Shown here in pieces: positions 57,648 to 64,000 of a stretch of 64,000 nt of DNA. The translations under genes and the position numbers were made by a program. Location: contig NZ_KB907863.1 of NCBI RefSeq assembly GCF_000382245.1, positions 99,340-163,339 on the forward strand. The letters run 5' to 3'. The first letter of the stretch is position 1, and the number at the start of each line of letters is the position of its first letter. Origin of the DNA: Kushneria aurantia DSM 21353 (lineage in GTDB: Bacteria > Pseudomonadota > Gammaproteobacteria > Pseudomonadales > Halomonadaceae). The notes below the pieces were generated by a model, which saw only the letters and a list, made by a program, of their open reading frames with translations, was not told the DNA's origin and made no database searches.

Positions 57648-58682
57648 ATGCCGCGCATCACGACTATCAAGGCCGATTTCCGCCCACCGCCCGGGCTGAC
57701 GCATCGACACGTGCAGACGCTGCTGCCGCTGCTGCTACCGCGCGCGCCGCTGCAGTTTGAAACCGAGCTACTGGCACTGCCCGACGGCGATGAAGTGGAG
57801 TTGTGCTGGGCAAATGGGGCACCAGAAGACGCTCGCGCACCGATCATGGTGCTTTTTCACGGTCTTGAAGGGTCGGTGTACTCACCCTACGCGCGAGCGC
57901 TGTCGAAAATGGCGATCGAGCGTGGCTGGCGCACGGTCGTGATGCATTTTCGCGGCTGCGGCCGAGTACCCAACCGGATGGCACGCAGCTACCACGCCGG
58001 CGACACCGCCGATGGCTGGTGGCTGCTGTCGACGCTCGGACGACGCTATCCCAACGCCCACAAGGTGGCCGTCGGGGTCTCGCTGGGGGCCAATATGCTG
58101 CTCAAGCTTGCCTCCGAACAGGGTGGCGACGGCCTCGATCTGGCGGGCGCCATCGCCATCAGCCCACCGCTGGACCTGGCCGCCTGCGCCGATGCCATCA
58201 ATCAGGGGTTTTCACGCTACTACCAGCGGCACATGCTGGCCTCGATGAAGCGCAAGGTTGCTGCCCATATTCGCGATGGCCGACTCGACCGCCCCGGCCT
58301 CGAGCAGCTGCGCCGGATCGATACCTTCTGGGCCTTCGACAACGAGGTCACCGCCCCACTGCACGGCTTTCGTTCCGCTACCGACTACTATCAGCGCGCC
58401 TCGGCGGGGCCGCTGCTCGATCGCATCGAACTGCCGACCCTGATTCTGCATGCCGCTGACGACCCCCTGATGCCAAATAATCTGTTCGATCGAGTCGCCA
58501 GACCCTCGCCGTCGGTACGCATCGAGCTGGCCGAGCACGGCGGCCATGTCGGCTTTATCGAAATGCGCCATGGGCTTTTGCGCTCCTGGCTGGCGCGGCG
58601 CGTGGGCGAACAGCTCGACAGCTGGCGCTATCTGCTGCCGGGCCAGACACGCCGCTCGGATATCGCCTCACCCATGCGATAG
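57648..58682 (+). CDS. yheT: YheT-type alpha/beta hydrolase
   Basis: A 344-residue hydrolase of the YheT/ABHD1-3 family. Motifs are LTHRHVQTLLPLLL near the N-terminus, VLFHGLEGSVYSPYARAL, the nucleophile region VAVGVSLGANMLLKLA, the acid in LHAADDPLMP and the His in EHGGHVGFIE. The substrate is unknown, perhaps lipid esters. The start may be ATG 57648 or GTG 57633. Confidence 0.88.
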   Translation: MPRITTIKADFRPPPGLTHRHVQTLLPLLLPRAPLQFETELLALPDGDEVELCWANGAPEDARAPIMVLFHGLEGSVYSPYARALSKMAIERGWRTVVMHFRGCGRVPNRMARSYHAGDTADGWWLLSTLGRRYPNAHKVAVGVSLGANMLLKLASEQGGDGLDLAGAIAISPPLDLAACADAINQGFSRYYQRHMLASMKRKVAAHIRDGRLDRPGLEQLRRIDTFWAFDNEVTAPLHGFRSATDYYQRASAGPLLDRIELPTLILHAADDPLMPNNLFDRVARPSPSVRIELAEHGGHVGFIEMRHGLLRSWLARRVGEQLDSWRYLLPGQTRRSDIASPMR

Positions 58683-58703
58683 CATCAAGGCCGGCGGGCT
58701 GTC

Positions 58704-59339
58704 TCAGGAGATCGGGCAGCTCACACCGGTTCCCTTGAGACCGCAGTAGCCCATGGGATTCTTGCTCAGGTACTGTTGGTGATACTCTTCGGCATAGTAG
58801 AAATGCTCGAGCGGTACGATCTCGGTAGTCACCTCTCCCCGTCCGGCACTCTCCAGCGCGCGGGCGTACTCGCTGCGGCTCTTCTCGGCGATATCACGCT
58901 GATGGTCGTTGTGTACCAGAATCAGCGAGCGATACTCATTGCCGATGTCGTTCCCCTGACGCATTCCCTGGGTCGGGTCGTGCGCCTCCCAGAACACCCG
59001 CAGCAGCTCCGGCAGGCCGATCTCGGTCGGATCGAACACGACTCTGACCACCTCGCCGTGGCCGGTTCTGCCGGTACAGACCTCCTTGTAGGTGGGGTTG
59101 GGCGTATAGCCCCCGGCATAGCCCACTGCCGTGAAGAGCACACCCGGCAATTCCCAGAAAAGACGCTCGGCGCCCCAGAAACAACCCAGCCCCAGCACGA
59201 TCTCATCGCACCCTTCGGGAGGCGGCGCGGTGATATCGCGCTCAAGGACATGATGAATGCCACTGATCGCCATAGGGGTATCGCGACCGGGCAGCGCTTC
59301 GGCCGTCGTCGGCATGCGCGTTCTATCGAATCCGAACAT
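58704..59339 (-). CDS. msrA: Peptide methionine sulfoxide reductase A
   Basis: A 211-residue MsrA that repairs S-methionine sulfoxide. The catalytic Cys is C53 in [34 protein letters not shown] and the C-terminal [15 protein letters not shown] with resolving Cys residues fit the E. coli type. ATG 59339, five bases after GGAG, gives the long N-terminal form typical of this group. It ends just after the convergent yheT. Confidence 0.95.
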   Translation of the reverse strand: MFGFDRTRMPTTAEALPGRDTPMAISGIHHVLERDITAPPPEGCDEIVLGLGCFWGAERLFWELPGVLFTAVGYAGGYTPNPTYKEVCTGRTGHGEVVRVVFDPTEIGLPELLRVFWEAHDPTQGMRQGNDIGNEYRSLILVHNDHQRDIAEKSRSEYARALESAGRGEVTTEIVPLEHFYYAEEYHQQYLSKNPMGYCGLKGTGVSCPIS

Positions 59340-59433
59340 GGTCACTCCGCCGGGACAGAAAAATAAAAGGCTATCAGGCTGTATCGGGCCGACCGAGGGC
59401 AAACACAAGCCCCCGGCCACACCAAAAGAGACG

Positions 59434-62400
59434 TTATTGACGCTCCCCGAGCGCAGGCGTCCGTCCCAGGCTGAAGGTATAGATCAGATCCACCGCCTGA
59501 TTGGCACCGGATACCGCCTGCAGGTAAAGGTCCTGCAGCAGACGATAGCGCAGCGTCAGCTCGGCGATCGGTGAGAACAGACCGACACCGTAGCTGACCC
59601 GGAGATCGTCGAACAGGTAGCCACTAACCACTACCTGACTTTCGTCACCGCTTCCCGAGGTATCCAGCGACAGATCCTCGATGCCGAAAGCCTGCCCCAA
59701 CTGGCCGATTGCCGCACCGCTGCGTGACAGTGACAAGCCGATCAGCGCCGAGGTCAGCATGCCATCACTGTCACCACTGGCGTCCGGTGCGCGACCGCGC
59801 AGCAGGTAGGAGAGCGCTCGGGTCTCGTTCATCGCCGGCTCTGAAAACACTTCCAGCTGCGGCTGATCGGCGGCGCCGGTAACCCGCAGTCCGGCAATGA
59901 CGTCATCCTGGGTCACGTCCGGATTGCGGATCGCCTCGATATCCAGATACGGCTGCCCCGGCGGGCCGCTGAACAGCACCTGACCGCGGCGGATCAAAAG
60001 ATCCTGTCCGAAGGCCTGAAAACGGCCATCGACCAGCGAGACATCGCCGAAAAGCTGCAGCGAACCGCTGCTCTGGCGTACGTCGAGACTGCCCCGAACG
60101 CCGGCGCTGAGCCCATAGGCCTGCAGCTGGACATCATCACCGATGATCAGGTTGACCGCCACGTTAACGTCCATGCCGGCCTGCTGCAGATCACTGGTAG
60201 TGGCCCAGTCGAACTGATCGTCGATACTGGTGCGGGCGGCACGCTCGACCGCCTGCTGCTGACGCGCCTCGTACTCCTCGCGGGTGACGATAACCTCATC
60301 ACTGGAGGGTTGAACTGTAGAAGGCGGTATCTGCCCTACCTCCAGTCGCGCCCAGGGAATGCGTACGTCACCAGTGATCGACAGCCGCGATGGATTGGCG
60401 ACGACCTCCAGATCAGGTGAGATGCGGATTCGACCGAACTGCGGCAGACGCACTTCCAATGGCGCATCGGCGCCGTCAAGCGCCATGCGGGCGCGCCAGC
60501 TGCCGGTAGTAGGCCAGCGGGCGTCGCCCGAGAGTCCCCAGCGTGTGCCATTGGCCTGCAGATACCCGTCAAGGGTGCCGCTGTCGCCGTTGAAATCCAT
60601 CGCCATACGAGCATCTTCCAGCGCTACCGGCAGCTGATCGCCCCCGGCGCTGACATCGCTCAATACCATGCTACCGTTGAGCTGTGGCGACTGCGCCGTA
60701 CCGGAGAGGCTGACATCACCATTGAGCTGGCCGGCAAGGCGGTCCAGTACGGCGACGAGCGGCGTATAGGGCGACAGTTGCAGACCGTCGACACGTAGTC
60801 GACCGGACAGCGAGCGCGCTCCCAGCGGGTCGCCAATATCCGCCTCCAACCGCAGGCGCCCGGCGTTCTGAAGCTGCAGGTCTAGATCGGCCTCGGCACG
60901 GGCGGATGTGGCATCGACGTTCAGCTGTAGCTGTAACTGCGGCAGCGCAAAAGGCTGCCCGTTGGCATTTTGACCGCTGATATCGGCCGTGCTGTCGAGC
61001 TGCGATACCAGCTGCCAGTTGGCCCCGCCGCGCGACCAGTCAAGATTGATGGTACCGCTCAGGTCACCGCCGACACGCCAGGGATCGGGCAGAAAGTCGT
61101 TGGCACTGGCCAGTGCCACCTCGGAAAGGCGCAGCCTCGCACTGCCACTCTGGGCGCTGGCGGTCAGCGGCTCGACGGCGCACAGGCGTCCGCCCTGCTG
61201 ACGTACCAGACAGAACGGCTGAGCGTTGAAGCGCGACTGATCGAGACGGGCATCGAAAGTGAAGGGGCTCTCCAGCGCGATGTCACCCGCCTGGCGCGTG
61301 CTGAGCGCAAGCGTATTGAGCGTGCCACGATAGCGCTGGCGACGCTGATCAAGCCCGCCCTGCAGCGCCAGCCGGGCGCGCTCCACCGGCATCCCCTCCC
61401 CGCCCTCGACCTGCAGTTCGAGGCGGTGCTGTCCGAGCCGGCCGTCGAGACTGGCGCTGACGCTTTCGACCTGCTGACCCGCAGCGGCAATACCGGTAGC
61501 GTTCAGCTCCAGACCGACTCGAGGGTCATCCAGGCCATCTGTGGTGACGGCAAGCTCCAGACTACCGATGTGATTGTCCTGAAAACGCAGCCCCTGGCCG
61601 CTGAGCCGAATATCGCTGTCCGGGCTTTCGAGGGTGCCGCCGAGACGAATTCGGCCGCTGGCGCTACCCCCCAACTGCGGCATGATGGTGCCCAGCGCCG
61701 GCGCCGCAAGATCGGCCTGTAGCGACAGCTGCTCGCCGATACGACCGCTGGCGTTGAGGCGGTTTTCGCCCTGGCGCAGATCGAGCCGGTCAATCTGCCA
61801 CTGCATGGCACTGTTGCCGGTAAACTGACCCTGCAGGGAAAGCGCACGCTGTTGCAGGGTGCCGTCGATGGCCAGCTGTGGCACCTCGACGCGCCAGCTG
61901 TCGGCGCCCATCAGATCGAAACGCACCCGGGTTTCGCCGTTGAGCCGGCCGTTGACAGCGTCGGTAAAGCGCGTCAGATCGAGCCGATCAAGACCCAGCG
62001 AGGCGTCGATGGCGAGACCGCCGTCCCAGCGCGCCGTACCACTGCTCTGCAGTTGCCCTTCACCGCTGGTAACGGTCAGCGGCGACCAGTTGAAGTGGCG
62101 CAGATCGCCGCTTCCCACGAGCGACACACCCAGCGGCTCGACCGTCGGACCCTCGGCATCGGCGGACAGGCTCAGGCGGTAATCGCGTAGCGAGCCCTCG
62201 GCATTGAAGGCGAGATTGTCGAGCTGCCACGCCTGCTCGTTGGCGTTCGGTGCGAGCGGCCAGCGCAGCGCAGGGGCATCGAGAGCCAGACGAAACGGCA
62301 GGTCCGGGGCCAGCAGATCGCTGTGTGCCTGCAGCCGGGCGGCTATCGGGCCAGTGGCGTCGATATCGAGGCTCAGATCGGCCAGCGAACCGTCGACACC

Positions 62401-63537
62401 GATAGCAAGACGCTCGCCGGGCAGCGGTGCGCCGCTCAGTTTGGCATTGGCCGACAACGTCAGCGGATAATCACCGCTCAGACCGGCCCGTGCCGTCATC
62501 GACAGCTGTGCCAGTGATGAATCCAGCTCGAAGCGGCTGAGTTCAACACTGGACTGGTCGGTTCGGGCCACCAGCGACAGCTGATTGACGGTCAGCGGCG
62601 TATCGCCGACCAGGTAGAGATTGCGGACGGTGAACTGCTCGATGTCCACATCCAGCGGCAGCGTTATGTCCGGCAAAACGATGCGTCCCTGATCGTCAAC
62701 TTGACCCCAGCTGCCGGCCAGCGGATTGGCCACCGACCGCTCGGCAAAAGCGGCAAGCTGTGCCAGGGGGCCGGGCGCGGCGACCCGTTCAGCGGCAGCC
62801 AGCGCTGCGGAATTCAGAGCAAAGGTGGTATCGCCGGCTGCCACCAGCGTTGGCGCGGGCGGTTTCACCACGCTCTCGGCCGCCTCGATAGCGCTTGCGC
62901 TGACAATCTCGGCGTTGGCGACACGGCGCGCAGTGCGCGTATCAACCGAACTCGCCAGCGGATCGGCATAGTCGAGCCCCGGCGTGCCCGGCAGTATCAC
63001 GCTGGTGTTGCGAAGCTCGGTAGGCGCGAGATTCAGCTGACTGCCTTCCAGAGTGGCGGCGCTGGTAAAGCGCCCCAACTGCAGCTGCGTGCCGTCGGCC
63101 AGGCGGACATCGATATCGGCCAGCGACAGCTCGCGCAGTTCGATCGGCAGCGGCGTTGCGAGCCGCCCCCCGCCGCTCTGCGTCTCCTGCGGCGCTGGCG
63201 CTGTGCTGTCGCCGGTATCATGCAGGCGCACCCTGACGCCCGCGGCGGCCAGTCGATCGATGCACAGCCGGCCGCCCAGCAGGCAGTCATCGGCCCACTG
63301 CAGCTCGAAGCGCCGCGCCGACAGCGTCAGCGCGGGGGTATTCACTTCCAGACCGTAGAGCGCGAAGTCGTCCAGTGGTGCGCCCTCGACCCGTTCGAAA
63401 GCGAGATAGCCACGGGACTGTGCCTGCTCCAGCAGCCACTGCGTTCCCCAGGGCGACAGCGCCGTGCCCGCCAGAGTGAGCACAAGCCCCAGCAGGGTCA
63501 GGGTCGACCACAGCATCGCACGAAGGATCAGTCTCAA
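59434..63537 (-). CDS. tamB: Translocation and assembly module subunit TamB
   Basis: A 1367-residue inner-membrane-anchored, periplasm-spanning protein: an N-terminal signal anchor (about residues 1-27), a long beta-rich AsmA/TamB repeat region with many LxLxA-type strands, and the C-terminal DUF490 domain (about 1000-1367), ending [15 protein letters not shown]. It is thought to carry lipids and to help TamA assemble outer-membrane proteins. It overlaps tamA by four bases; the start is TTG 63537, with ATG 63516 as the alternative. Confidence 0.93.
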   Translation of the reverse strand: MRLILRAMLWSTLTLLGLVLTLAGTALSPWGTQWLLEQAQSRGYLAFERVEGAPLDDFALYGLEVNTPALTLSARRFELQWADDCLLGGRLCIDRLAAAGVRVRLHDTGDSTAPAPQETQSGGGRLATPLPIELRELSLADIDVRLADGTQLQLGRFTSAATLEGSQLNLAPTELRNTSVILPGTPGLDYADPLASSVDTRTARRVANAEIVSASAIEAAESVVKPPAPTLVAAGDTTFALNSAALAAAERVAAPGPLAQLAAFAERSVANPLAGSWGQVDDQGRIVLPDITLPLDVDIEQFTVRNLYLVGDTPLTVNQLSLVARTDQSSVELSRFELDSSLAQLSMTARAGLSGDYPLTLSANAKLSGAPLPGERLAIGVDGSLADLSLDIDATGPIAARLQAHSDLLAPDLPFRLALDAPALRWPLAPNANEQAWQLDNLAFNAEGSLRDYRLSLSADAEGPTVEPLGVSLVGSGDLRHFNWSPLTVTSGEGQLQSSGTARWDGGLAIDASLGLDRLDLTRFTDAVNGRLNGETRVRFDLMGADSWRVEVPQLAIDGTLQQRALSLQGQFTGNSAMQWQIDRLDLRQGENRLNASGRIGEQLSLQADLAAPALGTIMPQLGGSASGRIRLGGTLESPDSDIRLSGQGLRFQDNHIGSLELAVTTDGLDDPRVGLELNATGIAAAGQQVESVSASLDGRLGQHRLELQVEGGEGMPVERARLALQGGLDQRRQRYRGTLNTLALSTRQAGDIALESPFTFDARLDQSRFNAQPFCLVRQQGGRLCAVEPLTASAQSGSARLRLSEVALASANDFLPDPWRVGGDLSGTINLDWSRGGANWQLVSQLDSTADISGQNANGQPFALPQLQLQLNVDATSARAEADLDLQLQNAGRLRLEADIGDPLGARSLSGRLRVDGLQLSPYTPLVAVLDRLAGQLNGDVSLSGTAQSPQLNGSMVLSDVSAGGDQLPVALEDARMAMDFNGDSGTLDGYLQANGTRWGLSGDARWPTTGSWRARMALDGADAPLEVRLPQFGRIRISPDLEVVANPSRLSITGDVRIPWARLEVGQIPPSTVQPSSDEVIVTREEYEARQQQAVERAARTSIDDQFDWATTSDLQQAGMDVNVAVNLIIGDDVQLQAYGLSAGVRGSLDVRQSSGSLQLFGDVSLVDGRFQAFGQDLLIRRGQVLFSGPPGQPYLDIEAIRNPDVTQDDVIAGLRVTGAADQPQLEVFSEPAMNETRALSYLLRGRAPDASGDSDGMLTSALIGLSLSRSGAAIGQLGQAFGIEDLSLDTSGSGDESQVVVSGYLFDDLRVSYGVGLFSPIAELTLRYRLLQDLYLQAVSGANQAVDLIYTFSLGRTPALGERQ

Positions 63538-64000
63538 AATTCCGGCCCTATCCCGAAGTGAATACGGAAGGCGTTGTCGTCGTCATCCAGGGGATGGGCG
63601 ATATCCAGTCTTATCGGCCCCACCGGCGAGATCCAGCGCACGCCGGCGCCGAAGCTCTTTTTCAGCTCGTCCGGCCCCCAGTCGTTGAAGGCGTTACCGG
63701 CATCGAAAAAGGTCGCCCCCCACCAGTCACCGGTCACACGGCGCTGATACTCGAGCGAGGTAACCAGCAGTTGCTCGCCGCCCAGCAGCTCACCGTCGTC
63801 GTTGCGCGGCGCAATGGTCTCGTAGTCGTAACCACGCACGCTGCGATCACCACCGGTGAAGAAACGCAGCGACGGCGGTATCTGACTGAAGTCATCGGTC
63901 AGGGTTGCCCCCAGAGTAGCGCGGCCGATAAAACGATTGTTGTCGCCCAGGCTTCTGATCCACTGGGTGTCGAGACGTGTGCGCAGAAAGTCGGCATCCG
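63534..64000 (-). CDS. tamA: Translocation and assembly module subunit TamA, C-terminal part
   Basis: The gene runs off the right edge; the C-terminal ~155 residues are seen. SLRFFTGGDRSVRGYDYE is the conserved loop/strand of Omp85 barrels (the L6 VRGY motif), and the end [27 protein letters not shown] is the last strands with the terminal Phe used as barrel signal. It forms the outer-membrane barrel that works with TamB. Confidence 0.93.
   Translation of the reverse strand, partial: DADFLRTRLDTQWIRSLGDNNRFIGRATLGATLTDDFSQIPPSLRFFTGGDRSVRGYDYETIAPRNDDGELLGGEQLLVTSLEYQRRVTGDWWGATFFDAGNAFNDWGPDELKKSFGAGVRWISPVGPIRLDIAHPLDDDDNAFRIHFGIGPEF

Overview
The window is chromosomal DNA from a moderately halophilic gammaproteobacterium, most likely a member of the Halomonadaceae (Halomonas, Kushneria or Salinicola-like). 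The evidence is a complete ectoine operon (ectABC) whose EctA closely resembles the Halomonas protein, a glycine betaine ABC transporter with two binding proteins, high GC with dense short-spaced operons, and gammaproteobacterial synteny such as gloB-yafS-rnhA-dnaQ, tusDCBE and tamA-tamB. Genus and species cannot be fixed from the sequence alone.

Layout. Bases 1-2313 are a scarred edge: the 3' part of a group II intron, a PIN-type toxin-antitoxin pair, the tail of a broken alpha/beta hydrolase gene and a truncated omega-amidase gene. Then follow gloB-yejABEF (peptide import; minus strand) and yafS, rnhA-dnaQ-nudC (plus strand). Bases 11.7-16.8 kb hold an SCP2 protein, SohB, an ArsR-type regulator, YbfF, an exonuclease/GIY-YIG fusion and MntR. 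Bases 16.9-19.7 kb are a thiZXY-type transporter under a TPP riboswitch. Bases 19.8-25.8 kb hold an orphan kinase-like protein, the antiporter CvrA, a LysE exporter, an AbiEii-like pair next to tRNA-Ser(UGA), and YccA. Bases 25.9-30.7 kb hold tusDCBE (tRNA 2-thiolation), acpH, moaB-moeA and a cupin regulator; 30.8-35.0 kb the betaine transporter proVWX plus a second proX; 35-39.5 kb pdxH, wrbA, yihY, smrA and two small membrane proteins; 39.6-44.2 kb metH and nfuA.

Bases 44.2-48.6 kb look accessory: a Doc-like toxin with an unfamiliar partner inside inverted repeats, then a KfrA-like coiled-coil DNA-binding protein divergent from a complete tyrosine recombinase, with a large inverted repeat between them, and a Gfo/Idh-type oxidoreductase. 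Bases 48.6-52.4 kb hold sufE and a minus-strand run zur-pyrC-hisI-yidD that looks like a zinc-limitation cluster, plus a DinJ-YafQ pair with a 26-bp palindromic operator. Bases 52.6-55.1 kb are ectABC, shielded from upstream gorA by a tandem array of terminators. The window ends with can, yheT, msrA, tamB and part of tamA.

Themes: osmoadaptation (ectABC, proVWXX, CvrA), redox and sulfur repair (gorA, msrA, wrbA, gloB, nfuA, sufE, tus), and metal sensing (mntR, zur). Four toxin-antitoxin-like modules of different families lie in 64 kb. The least explained parts are the KfrA/recombinase locus, the Doc partner protein and the zur-pyrC-hisI-yidD run.
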